From assembly GCF_016031625.1 (NCBI RefSeq), contig NZ_JACCHP010000026.1, forward strand, positions 62,001 through 126,000: DNA of 64,000 nt. The letters run 5' to 3'. The notes beneath the pieces are model-generated. The model made no database searches and was not told the origin of the DNA. It saw only the letters and a list, made by a program, of their open reading frames with translations. The stretch is from Bradyrhizobium agreste (GTDB taxonomy: Bacteria > Pseudomonadota > Alphaproteobacteria > Rhizobiales > Xanthobacteraceae). Positions 33,470 through 41,805 of this stretch are shown piece after piece. Each line of letters opens with the position of its first letter. Position 1 is the stretch's first letter. A program made the translations under genes and the position numbers.

Positions 33470-34504
33470 TCAGGCCTGCTCGTCCGCTTTCGGGGCGGTG
33501 CCCGCTGGCGCCGGCGCCAGCACGTGGATCGCCTCCTGGATGGACTCCAGTGCGCGCTCGGCGGCACGCGTGCCATGTGCGATCAGGTCTTCGGAGCGGT
33601 GGAAGTCGAACCAGCCGAACTGGCCGACCCGCGGCGTGATCAGCATGTCGGGCGGATCGCCGGCGAGACGGGCGCGGGTGATGCGGTCCTGCATGATGTT
33701 GAAGGCATCCACCATCACCGAGGAGATGCCGGGCCGGCCGTTGCCGCCGAAGAACTCGCGCTTCATCGTCTTCTCGGGCGAGAACAGGCGCGGGAAGCGC
33801 CGTTTGGCCGCCGGCTCCTCGGCCCCCGGCACGACTGGGGCTGGCACTGCGCCGTGCGCATGGATCGTCGTGGAATGGGTGAAGATGTCGCTGGAAAGAT
33901 TTGCGGCGATGACGATTTCGGCGCCGAGCGCGCGGGCGGCCGAGACCGGCACAGGATTGACCAGCGTGCCGTCGACCAGCCAGCGGTCACCGATCAGGAC
34001 CGGTGAGAAGATGCCGGGCAGGGCGTAGGACGCCCGCATCGCGTCGACCATGCGGCCGCGCGTCAGCCAGATCTCGTGGCCGGTGCGGACCTCGGTCGCA
34101 ACCGCGGCGAACTTGACGGGCAGATCTTCGATCAGGGTCTGGCCGATCGCCTTCTCGAGCCGGGTTGCGAGCTTCTCGCCGCCGATCAGGCCGGAGCCGT
34201 TGAGGCGGATGTCGAGATAGCCGAGGATATTGCGCATGCCCTGCAGGCTGCGCCCCCAGTCTTCCAGCGTGTCGAGCCGGCCGGCCGCATAAACGCCGCC
34301 GACCACGGCGCCGATCGAGGTGCCGACCACGACGTCCGGCACGATGCCATTGGCAATCAGGGTCCTCAGGATCCCGATATGGGCAAAGCCGCGCGCCGCG
34401 CCGCCGCCGAGGGCAAGGCCGATCACCGGCCGGCGGATGCTTCCAAGGCCGACCTTCTCGCCGTTCGAGCCGTTCGCGCCCCGGCCTTTCAATCTGTCCA
34501 GCAC
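33470..34504 (-). CDS. Patatin-like phospholipase family protein
   Basis: A 344-residue protein. The oxyanion-hole motif GGGAARG (33-39), nucleophile elbow GTSIG (S63) and the catalytic-dyad Asp in VDGTLVNPV (about 180) are all present, so it should be an active lipid acyl hydrolase of the RssA/NTE-like group. The insert rich in Pro/Ala at about 225-260 is probably disordered. There is no signal peptide; it is probably cytoplasmic or membrane-associated. ATG 34504 is the start. It converges on the CBS gene with no gap. Confidence 0.92.
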   Translation of the reverse strand: MLDRLKGRGANGSNGEKVGLGSIRRPVIGLALGGGAARGFAHIGILRTLIANGIVPDVVVGTSIGAVVGGVYAAGRLDTLEDWGRSLQGMRNILGYLDIRLNGSGLIGGEKLATRLEKAIGQTLIEDLPVKFAAVATEVRTGHEIWLTRGRMVDAMRASYALPGIFSPVLIGDRWLVDGTLVNPVPVSAARALGAEIVIAANLSSDIFTHSTTIHAHGAVPAPVVPGAEEPAAKRRFPRLFSPEKTMKREFFGGNGRPGISSVMVDAFNIMQDRITRARLAGDPPDMLITPRVGQFGWFDFHRSEDLIAHGTRAAERALESIQEAIHVLAPAPAGTAPKADEQA

Positions 34505-34751
34505 CGAAACTCTCCTACGCCGGGCCAGCCCGCATCGTCAGACTAGGCACCACTCTTGCCCTCCGCCATATCGGGCGCGAAGCATTGGTTTATGCCGCTT
34601 TGGAAAGGGCACAGGGCAGGAATATAGCGAGGAGCGGTTGCTTCCGTACTAATCACGGGGCGTCAAGCCGGTTCCACCGAAGTCTCAGGGCCGTATTTCG
34701 TGGGGTTTCAGAGGCTTGAATTTGCCGCGTTTTCGGTGAAAAGCAAACAGC

Positions 34752-35825
34752 ATGACACGCGGGGGTGACGGCATCAGCGGATGGCGGCGCAGCGGCAGGC
34801 TGCTGCCGGCGCTGATCCTTGGCGCCTGTCTCCTGGTTTCCGGCCGAAACGCCGCCCAGGCGCAGCTTTTCTCGGATCGCCCGCCGCCGGTGCCGCCGGC
34901 CTCGGTGCCCGACCCAGGTAGCGCCGTCAGCCTGGCGCCGCCCTCCGGGCCGGGCGCGGGACCCCCAAGCCTGCCGCCGACGCTGATGCAGCCGGCGACC
35001 CCGAGCACGCCGCCGCCCGCGGTCTCGACCGTGCCACCGGCCGCCCCGCTGAATGCGGCCGTGCCCGGACAGGGCGTGCTGTCGCTGACGGCGAAATACG
35101 GCAAGGACTCGGCGCCGATCACCAGCGGCCTGGTCTGGCGCGTGTTTGCCGACCGGCCCGACGAGAACGGCACCTTCAAGCTGATCCGCGAGGATCGCAG
35201 CGGGACGCCGAACATCGTGCTGCCGCCCGGCAATTATGTCGTCCACGTCGCCTTCGGCCTCGTCAGCGCGGTGCGCACCGTCAGCCTGAAGTCCGAGACC
35301 AATCGCGAATCCTTCGTGCTTCCGGCCGGCGGCCTGCGCATCGAGGGCCGCGTCGGCACCAGCCGCATTCCGCAGAACCAGATCTCGTTCGCGATCTACA
35401 AGGGCAGCCAGTTCGAGGCGGGCGAGCGCGCATCCCTGGTGCCGAACGTCGCCGCCGGCGACGTCGTGCTGATCCCGGAGGGCACCTATTACATCGTCTC
35501 CAACTACGGCGATGCCAATTCGGTGGTGCGCTCGGACATCCGCGTCCAGGCCGGCAAGCTCACCGATGTCACCATCACCCACCGCGCCGCCGTCATCACG
35601 CTCAAGCTGGTCAGCGACAGGGGCGGCGAGGCGCTCGCCAACACCGCATGGTCGGTGCTGACCCCGGGCGGCGACGTCATCAAGGAATCGATCGGCGCGT
35701 TCCCGCGCGTCGTGCTGTCCGAAGGCGAGTACCGCGCCATCGCCAAGAACGAGGGCAAGGTCTACGAGCGTGGATTCAACGTCGTCAACGGCGTCGACGG
35801 CGAAGTCGAAGTCATCGCGCGCTAA
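34752..35825 (+). CDS. Exported protein with Pro-rich linker and beta-sandwich domains
   Basis: A 357-residue protein. A signal peptide runs to about residue 37 (cleavage near AAQAQ). Residues 40-100 are a Pro/Ala/Ser-rich linker, likely a wall-spanning spacer. The rest looks like two or three carboxypeptidase-regulatory or prealbumin-like beta-sandwich units with repeated patterns (LVWRVFAD...NIVLPPGNYVVHVAFG; later TAWSVLTPGG...RVVLSEGEYRAIAKN). ATG 34752 is the start. A periplasmic, envelope-linked role is inferred; no enzyme motif is visible. Confidence 0.8.
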   Translation: MTRGGDGISGWRRSGRLLPALILGACLLVSGRNAAQAQLFSDRPPPVPPASVPDPGSAVSLAPPSGPGAGPPSLPPTLMQPATPSTPPPAVSTVPPAAPLNAAVPGQGVLSLTAKYGKDSAPITSGLVWRVFADRPDENGTFKLIREDRSGTPNIVLPPGNYVVHVAFGLVSAVRTVSLKSETNRESFVLPAGGLRIEGRVGTSRIPQNQISFAIYKGSQFEAGERASLVPNVAAGDVVLIPEGTYYIVSNYGDANSVVRSDIRVQAGKLTDVTITHRAAVITLKLVSDRGGEALANTAWSVLTPGGDVIKESIGAFPRVVLSEGEYRAIAKNEGKVYERGFNVVNGVDGEVEVIAR

Positions 35826-36141
35826 GGCCCTCGGCGAGAGGCTCCGGCACGACGATTCTCATCGCGCGCACGGATGTGCGTCTTCTATTACCGTTACCTT
35901 CAGCGGGTTTCTGCCAAGTAACCTTCCGCCGCTTCTCTGTGTTCCAATCTTGGATACTGGTAGCTTCATCAACCGCATGCAGGGGCTAGGAAACACCGGC
36001 GGCATCGGCTCATTCCAGCAGCGGCGCGTCTCGCTCACGACCGTGGACGATATGTATTTTTGATAATCAATTTTATTCTCTTTCCATCCTGCTGCGCTAT
36101 ATGTCTGGCGCCCGTCTAACGGGGAAGGCCGGAGCAGGCGC
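35826..36141 (+). other. Intergenic region, no gene seen
   Basis: 316 bp. An AT-rich part at 36045-36085, with TTGATAATCAA at 36060-36070, probably holds the promoter of the small gene at 36142. No hairpin terminator found after the stop at 35825. Confidence 0.5.
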
Positions 36142-36381
36142 ATGCCTTGCAAGGACCGGCAGGGAGCAGGGGACCAGGCTCGTCGCATGTTCGAAGTGAT
36201 CCTCACCAGGCGCAAGCGGTTCGGCTGGCGGTGGCAGGTATGCGACCAGTCCGGCAAGATATTTGCCGACGGTTTCGAGCGCACGCGTCCGTCCGCCAAA
36301 TATCAAGGCGAGCGCGCGTTGTTCTTCCTGCTGTCCCAGGCCTATTTGCGCAACCGCTCGGCGGCCTCCAGCGAGGATTAG
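36142..36381 (+). CDS. Conserved small hypothetical protein
   Basis: A protein of 64-79 residues. The core MFEVILTRRKRFGWRWQVCD and the later AKYQGERALFFLL match a short family I recall from Bradyrhizobium, often seen next to other small genes. The fold looks like a small beta-hairpin plus helix. ATG 36142 has GGAG eight bases upstream; ATG 36187 would remove fifteen N-terminal residues and begins with the conserved core. Function unknown. Confidence 0.65.
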   Translation: MPCKDRQGAGDQARRMFEVILTRRKRFGWRWQVCDQSGKIFADGFERTRPSAKYQGERALFFLLSQAYLRNRSAASSED

Positions 36382-36439
36382 TGGGGCGCACGGCCACAAG
36401 ACCTTGCGTTGCCTGACAGGCAAAACACCCAGGCGGTCG

Positions 36440-36990
36440 GTCAAGACATGCCGCGAAAATATTCCACTTTACCGAAATTCGGAAATATCGTATGTGTTGC
36501 GGCAACCCGGCCCAAGGAAGAGGGGCGTATCGCGATCGTCACGAACGCGGGCCGGGCGGCGGTGGACGCTGATGGCGTTGGCGCGAAAGGGTTTGCAGGG
36601 CGGGCAACCGTGAGCAAAGACCTCGCGCATACGACCGGTGCCATCGGCGTACGGCAAAATCGTGTGGTCCTGGCGCCCGGGGTCTGTGCGCCAAGTCTTG
36701 CGGTGATGTGGCGGCCCAACCGGGCGGTACGCGTCAGCCATCCGCAAGGCGACGGGGGCAATAGTGCATCGCTCCCCGGGGAGAGCACGACATAAGCCGT
36801 AAAGCCACTGCGCAGGGAAGGCCGGATGTTTGGCTTCACCTGTATGCCGCTGTGCAAATTCTTCGTCGCCACCTTTCGCACAGTGGACCGTGGGTGCCCG
36901 GCCGGCACCCGGTCTTCCCTGCGCCCTTTTCCCAGAGGGCGAAGCCAAAAGGCAGAGCTCGGGCGAGATGCGCCGCGAGGATGCGAAAGC
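36440..36990. repeat. Probable multicopy Bradyrhizobium intergenic element
   Basis: Contains CGACGGGGGCAATAGTGC, GGAAGGCCGGATGTTTGG and CTGTATGCCGCTGTGCAA in series. I recall such strings as occurring many times in Bradyrhizobium genomes, often miscalled as short proteins. No second copy occurs in this window, so the multicopy claim rests on memory. Confidence 0.4.
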
Positions 36991-37023
36991 GTGTCTGCAG
37001 GATTGTAGGATGGATAGAGTGCA

Positions 37024-37070
37024 GCGAAACCCATCACCTTTCGTCTGCGGGGAAGCATGATGGGTTTCGC
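37024..37070. repeat. Palindromic repeat, GCGAAACCCATCA type
   Basis: A perfect 13-bp inverted repeat (37024-37036 with 37058-37070). It is preceded by GTAGGATGGATAGAG, a leader typical of this class of Bradyrhizobium palindromes as I remember them. Confidence 0.7.
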
Positions 37071-37112
37071 CTCCCCGGCGATGCGAAGCATCGTCCGGTT
37101 TGGCGGTGCGCT

Positions 37113-37168
37113 GCAGAGCCGGGGCCCATGCAGCAGCGAGCACGTCGCCTCCTGGGTCCCGGCTCTGC
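37113..37168. repeat. Palindromic repeat, GCAGAGCCGGG type
   Basis: A 16-bp inverted repeat with one mismatch (37113-37128 with 37153-37168). The same motif family recurs at 56709-56753 in this window, together with flanking CGCGTCCGGG-like sequence, so it is a dispersed element. Confidence 0.75.
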
Positions 37169-37366
37169 GCCGCAACGCTTCCGCGTTGCATCGCGTCCGG
37201 GACACGAGAGCACCTTCGCGCAACTGTCACAGTCTCTAACGCCCACTAACCAACACCTGACTTAAAACTGTCATAATCACTGAATGGAACCCGCGCCTGC
37301 GCGCTTTTTACACGTCGTTAAGCGCGCCTGCATTGGATGCGGCGGGAAAGTGCGTTGGGGACTACA

Positions 37367-39829
37367 ATGACTGCCGCGAAGAAGATGCCGGGAAAATCGG
37401 CCGCCGAAATGTTCGACGACATCCCGGTGCTTCAGCGCAAATGGCGTGCGGCGTTGAAGCCGGGCGAGCGGCTGCCGCGCTACGAGGACGTGATGCTCGG
37501 CAGCCTCGGGCGGCTCGCCGACCACATCGCGCTGCTCAAGAACGACGGCGTGCTCGAGCTGTCGCGCAGCGGACGTTACGTGCAGAAATGGCTCGGCGAG
37601 GAGCGCTGGGACATTCCGGTCGCCGAACTCTCGCCGGACTGCGCCACAGCGCTGTCGGAAGCGGCGGCGAGCGCGCTTGCCACCGGACGGCCGCACCAGG
37701 CGAGCGCGCATTGCGTGCGCGACGGCATGGTCAGAACCTACGACGTGCTGGCGCTGCCGACCTCCTCGCGCTGGGGCGCGACGCTGATCGGCGCCTATGT
37801 CAACGAGCGCGGCGCGCAATACAATCTCCTCGACGCCATCTTTTCCGCAACCGACGACGCGGTGGTCTCCTTGGCGACGCTGCGCGATGCCGCCGGCAAG
37901 CCGTTCGACCTTCAGATCGTACACCACAACAAGAGCGCGGGCGAGCTGCTGAAGGTTGCGGGCGGAAGCCTGTTGTGGCGGCGGATCAGCGAGGGCAGCA
38001 CCCTGCTGGCCTTGCCCGAGGTGATGGAATTCCTGCTCAAGGCCGTGTCGGGCGGCCGCGGCGAGCAGCTCGAGATCGAGAGCGCGGGGCGCTACCTCAG
38101 GCTCAGCGCCACCGCCTTCGCCGACGTGGTCTCGATGACCATCTCCGACGTCACTGTCTTGAAGCGGCGCGATGCTTCGTTCCGCCTCCTGTTCGACAAC
38201 AACCCAATGCCGATGTGGGTGTTCGACGCGGAGACCAAGGCGTTCCTCAGCGTCAACGACGCCGCGGTCCAGCACTACGGCTACAGCCGTGCGACCTTCC
38301 TGCGCATGAAGCTGCACGAGATCTGGCCGGAGGACGAGTGGGACAGCCACGCCGCGTCGCTGGAGCGCCTCGGCGATGCCTACCATTCCTCGCGCAACTG
38401 GCGACACTTGCGCGCCGACGGCAGCGAGATCGAGGTGCTCACCTTCGGCCGTCGCGTCCCCTTCGACGAGCGCGACGGCTATCTGGTGGCGGTGGTCGAC
38501 ATCACAGAACGGCGCAAGGCCGAAGCGCGCATCGCCTATATGGCGCATCATGACGGGCTCACCGACCTGCCGAACCGCGAATACTTCCAGGAGCGGCTGA
38601 AGCAGGCGCTGGACCAGGCCGCGGGAAAAAGGGTCGGCGTGCTCTACATCGATCTCGACCTGTTCAAGAACATCAACGATTCCTTCGGTCATCCGGTGGG
38701 CGATCGCCTGTTGAAGCAGGTCGCCGAGCGCCTGACCAAAGCGGTCCGCGGCAGCAATCTCGCCGCGCGGCTCGGCGGCGACGAGTTCGCCGTCATCCTG
38801 GCTGCCGACGTCTCGCCGAACGAGGCCAGCGCCTGCGCGTCCCTGCTGATCGACATGCTGAAGGCGCCATACGACGTCGACGGACAGGAGATGGTGATCG
38901 GCGCCAGCATCGGCATCGCGCTGTCGCCGGGCGACGGCACGACGCCGGAAGAGTTGATGCGCAATGTCGACATGGCGCTGTACCGGGCCAAGGCCGACGG
39001 CGGCGGCGTGCACCACTTCTTCGAACGCGAGATGGACCTCCAGGCGCAGAGGCGCCGCGACATGGAGCTGGATCTGCGCCGGGCGTTCGCCAACGGCGAG
39101 TTCGAGCTGCATTATCAGCCGCTGGTGTCGATCGCCTCCGACCGCATCTCCGGCTTCGAGTCGCTGCTGCGCTGGCGTCATCCGGACAAGGGCATGATCT
39201 CGCCCGCGGAGTTCATACCCGTCGCCGAAGACATCGGCCTGATCACCCAGCTCGGCGAATGGGTGCTGCGCGAAGCCTGCACCGAGGCGGTGAAATGGCC
39301 CCTCGACGTCAAGGTCGCCGTCAACCTGTCGCCGGCGCAATTCCGCAGCCGCAACCTGGTCCAGGTCGTGATCTCGGCCCTGGCGCAGTCCGGCCTGTCG
39401 CCGAAGCGGCTCGAGCTCGAGATCACCGAGTCGATCTTCCTGGCCGAGACCGATGCCAATGTCGCCACCCTGCACCAATTGCGCGAGCTCGGCGTCGGCA
39501 TTTCCATGGACGATTTCGGCACCGGCTATTCGAGCCTGAGCTATCTCCGCAGCTTTCCTTTCGACAAGATCAAGATCGACCGCTCCTTCGTCAAGGATCT
39601 GGCGCAGCGGCCCGACTGCGGTGCGATCGTGCGCGCGATCTCGGGTTTGGGGCGCAGCCTCAACATCACCACGACCGCCGAGGGCGTGGAGACCGAGGAT
39701 CAGCTCGACTGGCTGCGCGCCGAAGGCTGCAACGAGGTGCAGGGATTTCTGTTCAGCGCCGCGCGGCCCGCGGCCGAGATCGGAAAGCTCCTCGCCGATT
39801 TCGGCCAGCGCACCTCACGGGCGGCGTAG
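37367..39829 (+). CDS. PAS-GGDEF-EAL c-di-GMP enzyme
   Basis: A protein of about 820 residues with no transmembrane segment. An N-terminal region (about 1-250) contains a weak PAS-like part. A clear PAS follows (about 265-385, FRLLFDNNPMPMWVFD). GGDEF is at about 391-560 with an intact GGDEF motif (470-474), and EAL at about 570-815. The EAL signature reads ESLLRW, and the catalytic DDFGTGYSS is present, so phosphodiesterase activity is likely. The inhibitory site before GGDEF reads RGSN instead of RxxD, so product inhibition is probably lost. ATG 37367 is preferred over 37337. The 3' end overlaps the convergent hydrolase gene by 15 bp. Confidence 0.92.
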   Translation: MTAAKKMPGKSAAEMFDDIPVLQRKWRAALKPGERLPRYEDVMLGSLGRLADHIALLKNDGVLELSRSGRYVQKWLGEERWDIPVAELSPDCATALSEAAASALATGRPHQASAHCVRDGMVRTYDVLALPTSSRWGATLIGAYVNERGAQYNLLDAIFSATDDAVVSLATLRDAAGKPFDLQIVHHNKSAGELLKVAGGSLLWRRISEGSTLLALPEVMEFLLKAVSGGRGEQLEIESAGRYLRLSATAFADVVSMTISDVTVLKRRDASFRLLFDNNPMPMWVFDAETKAFLSVNDAAVQHYGYSRATFLRMKLHEIWPEDEWDSHAASLERLGDAYHSSRNWRHLRADGSEIEVLTFGRRVPFDERDGYLVAVVDITERRKAEARIAYMAHHDGLTDLPNREYFQERLKQALDQAAGKRVGVLYIDLDLFKNINDSFGHPVGDRLLKQVAERLTKAVRGSNLAARLGGDEFAVILAADVSPNEASACASLLIDMLKAPYDVDGQEMVIGASIGIALSPGDGTTPEELMRNVDMALYRAKADGGGVHHFFEREMDLQAQRRRDMELDLRRAFANGEFELHYQPLVSIASDRISGFESLLRWRHPDKGMISPAEFIPVAEDIGLITQLGEWVLREACTEAVKWPLDVKVAVNLSPAQFRSRNLVQVVISALAQSGLSPKRLELEITESIFLAETDANVATLHQLRELGVGISMDDFGTGYSSLSYLRSFPFDKIKIDRSFVKDLAQRPDCGAIVRAISGLGRSLNITTTAEGVETEDQLDWLRAEGCNEVQGFLFSAARPAAEIGKLLADFGQRTSRAA

Positions 39830-41089
39830 TTCGGGCGGATAGCAATCGTAGACCAGCGCCTTGAACGCGGGCGTGATGCGGCCGCGCTCGTTCTGGGTCT
39901 GCTGCATCATGAGGTAGACCATGTCGAGCTTGGGATCGACGCCGAAATAGGTGCCGCTCCCTGAGTCCCATTTCAACTCGCCGAGCGAGCCCGGCGGCGG
40001 CGGTTTCGCATTGCCGGGGTCGGTGCGCACCGCAAGGCCGTAGCCATAGCCGAAGCCGTCGCCCGGGAAATAGAAATAGTCGCGTCCGACGCCGGAGCCC
40101 GGCCCGATGTGATCGGTCGTCATGGCCTTGAACGCGGCGGGGCTGAGATAGCGTCTGCCCTCGAACTCGCCGCCGTTGAGCAGCATCTGCGCGAAGCGCT
40201 GATAGTCGGTGATGGTCGAGAGCAGGCCGCCGCCGCCGGACTGCCATTCCGGGTGGTCCAGGCGGTCGCGCTCGCCGGCGAGCAGGATGAAGTCGTTCGG
40301 CAGCGGCCGCGCCATCCGCGCCAGCTCGTCCTCGGTCGCGAGCACGAATTTGGTGCTGTTCATGCCGAGCGGATCGAAGATGCGTGCTTTCAGGAAGTCG
40401 TACAGCGTCTGGCTAGATACGATCTCGATGACGCTGCCGAGCACGTCGGTGGAATGGCCGTAGCGCCACAGCGTTCCAGGCTGACGCGCCAGCGGCAGTT
40501 CGGCGATTCGATCGGCGAATTGCCTGTTGTTGAAGTGGCCCTTGAATATGTTGGCGGCCCTGTAGGCGTGCTCGACCCATTCGCTGCCGATGTAATCGTA
40601 GCTGATGCCCGAAGTATGCCGCAGCAGATCCTCGATGTTGACGGGGCGGTCCGGTGGGTCGAGGTCGAGCTCGACCGTGCCGTTGGGCAGGGTCACACCG
40701 CGGCCCACCTTGGTCCCGGCGAACAGCGGGACGTATTTCGACACGGGGTCGGTCAGCGCAAGCTTGCCCTCGTCGATCAGCATCATCGCGCCAAGGCACG
40801 TGATCGGCTTGGTCATGGAGTGGATGGCGAAGATCGTGTCGGGCGTCATCGCAAGGCCCGTCCTGGTGTCGCGCACGCCGAAGCACTGCAGATAGACCGG
40901 ATTGCCGTGCTGCTGAACGAGGATCACCGCGCCCGGCAGGCGGCCGCTTGCCACCTCGTTGTCGAAGAACGCCGTGATGCGGTCGAGCCCCTCGGGCGAG
41001 GGGGCGGGGACGTCCGCGGCCCGGCTTCGCGCCATCGTGCCGGCGAGCATCGCGGCCCCGACCAGAAATTCACGGCGTCTCATCCGCAC
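39815..41089 (-). CDS. Tat-exported serine hydrolase, beta-lactamase fold
   Basis: A 424-residue protein. MRMRRREFLVGAAML is a twin-arginine signal. The class C beta-lactamase/EstB-type domain shows the S-x-x-K motif SMTK (S91, K94) and Y-x-S (YGHS, about 212) with GSGTYFG near the C-terminus. It is probably a periplasmic esterase or DD-peptidase-like enzyme; true beta-lactamase activity is not implied. It converges with the GGDEF/EAL gene, with 15 bp overlap of the 3' ends. It is the second of three genes of this superfamily in the window and is not a close duplicate of the others. Confidence 0.9.
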   Translation of the reverse strand: MRMRRREFLVGAAMLAGTMARSRAADVPAPSPEGLDRITAFFDNEVASGRLPGAVILVQQHGNPVYLQCFGVRDTRTGLAMTPDTIFAIHSMTKPITCLGAMMLIDEGKLALTDPVSKYVPLFAGTKVGRGVTLPNGTVELDLDPPDRPVNIEDLLRHTSGISYDYIGSEWVEHAYRAANIFKGHFNNRQFADRIAELPLARQPGTLWRYGHSTDVLGSVIEIVSSQTLYDFLKARIFDPLGMNSTKFVLATEDELARMARPLPNDFILLAGERDRLDHPEWQSGGGGLLSTITDYQRFAQMLLNGGEFEGRRYLSPAAFKAMTTDHIGPGSGVGRDYFYFPGDGFGYGYGLAVRTDPGNAKPPPPGSLGELKWDSGSGTYFGVDPKLDMVYLMMQQTQNERGRITPAFKALVYDCYPPELRRP

Positions 41090-41148
41090 CTTCCTTCCGC
41101 GGTGGGATCAAAGCCGCAAGACGCGCGAGGCGTCAACACAACATCGAT

Positions 41149-41712
41149 TTAAAATCGCGTCACGATGTCTGAAAGCGACGGTCGCGGACGGTCCTCGCTC
41201 GGCTTGGTCGGCTTGCCCACGTGAATGAAGCCGGCGAGCTTCTCATCCGGCTTGAGACCGAGGCCGTCGAGCACGTCGCGGTCGAACGCGAACCAGCCGG
41301 TCAGCCAGCAGGCGCCGTAGCCGAGCGCGGTCGCGGCCGTGACGATGTTCATGGCACTGGCGCCCGCCGACAATTCCTGCTCGAACGCCGGCACCTTCGG
41401 ATGCGGCTTGGTGAAGCTGACGATGCCGATCACCAGCGGCGCATCCATCAGGCGCCTGCGCTCGGCCTCGACATCGGCCGCCGGCGCGCCCGGATTCTTC
41501 CTGGCGAAGACCCGCGCGATCACTTCGCCGGCCCGTGCCCGGGCCTCGCCCTCGAAGATGATGAAGCGCCACGGCGCGAGCTTGCCGTGATCGGGCACCC
41601 GCGCCCCGATGGTGAGGATCGTCTCGAGCTCGGCCGCCGACGGGCCGGGCCCCGTCATCTCGCGCGGCTTGACCGAGCGGCGGGTCTTCAGGAGTTCGAT
41701 GGCGTCGGGCAC
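41149..41712 (-). CDS. Nitroreductase family protein (YdjA-like)
   Basis: A 187-residue FMN-dependent oxidoreductase. LLKTRRSVKP at residues 7-16 is the family start, with the Arg pair that binds FMN phosphate. PDHGKLAPWRFI (about 40-52) and GYGACWLTGW (about 130-140) match the short YdjA/TdcB-type branch. The length fits that branch. ATG 41712. It lies downstream of thrS on the same strand, but a hairpin terminator separates them. Physiological substrate unknown. Confidence 0.9.
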   Translation of the reverse strand: MPDAIELLKTRRSVKPREMTGPGPSAAELETILTIGARVPDHGKLAPWRFIIFEGEARARAGEVIARVFARKNPGAPAADVEAERRRLMDAPLVIGIVSFTKPHPKVPAFEQELSAGASAMNIVTAATALGYGACWLTGWFAFDRDVLDGLGLKPDEKLAGFIHVGKPTKPSEDRPRPSLSDIVTRF

Positions 41713-41736
41713 TGCGATGTCCTCTTCAAATGGTCA

Positions 41737-41773
41737 GCGGGCGTGCCATGCCGAGATAAGCATGCACGCCCGC
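41737..41773 (-). terminator. Hairpin terminator after thrS
   Basis: GCGGGCGTGC plus ATGC (41737-41751, one bulged C) pairs with 41760-41773, a 14-pair stem with an eight-base loop. It is 33 bp past the thrS stop. A short U-rich stretch (ATTTG) follows on the minus strand. Confidence 0.55.
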
Positions 41774-41805
41774 AACCGGAAGCGAATTTAGATCGATTTC
41801 AGGGA

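Larger units (their letters stand above)
36382..37366. other. Long non-coding, repeat-rich region
   Basis: 985 bp without a convincing gene. The plus-strand frame at 36409-36795 and the minus-strand frames across 36441-37230 lack ribosome sites and family resemblance. The region is made up of a probable multicopy block (36440-36990) and two palindromic elements (37024-37070, 37113-37168). The promoter of the GGDEF/EAL gene must lie at its right end. Confidence 0.6.

Noticed and set aside
36060..36070. TTGATAATCAA, considered as an FNR/FixK box
   Set aside because: The half-sites are separated by one base, not four, so it does not match TTGAT-N4-ATCAA.
36409..36795. 128-codon open frame in the repeat-rich gap
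   Set aside because: Looks like the kind of short protein often miscalled in Bradyrhizobium multicopy intergenic DNA; no ribosome site and no fold-like pattern.
37277..39478. 733-codon open frame on the minus strand
   Set aside because: Lies opposite the GGDEF/EAL gene, whose motifs are intact; no ribosome site and shadow-like composition.
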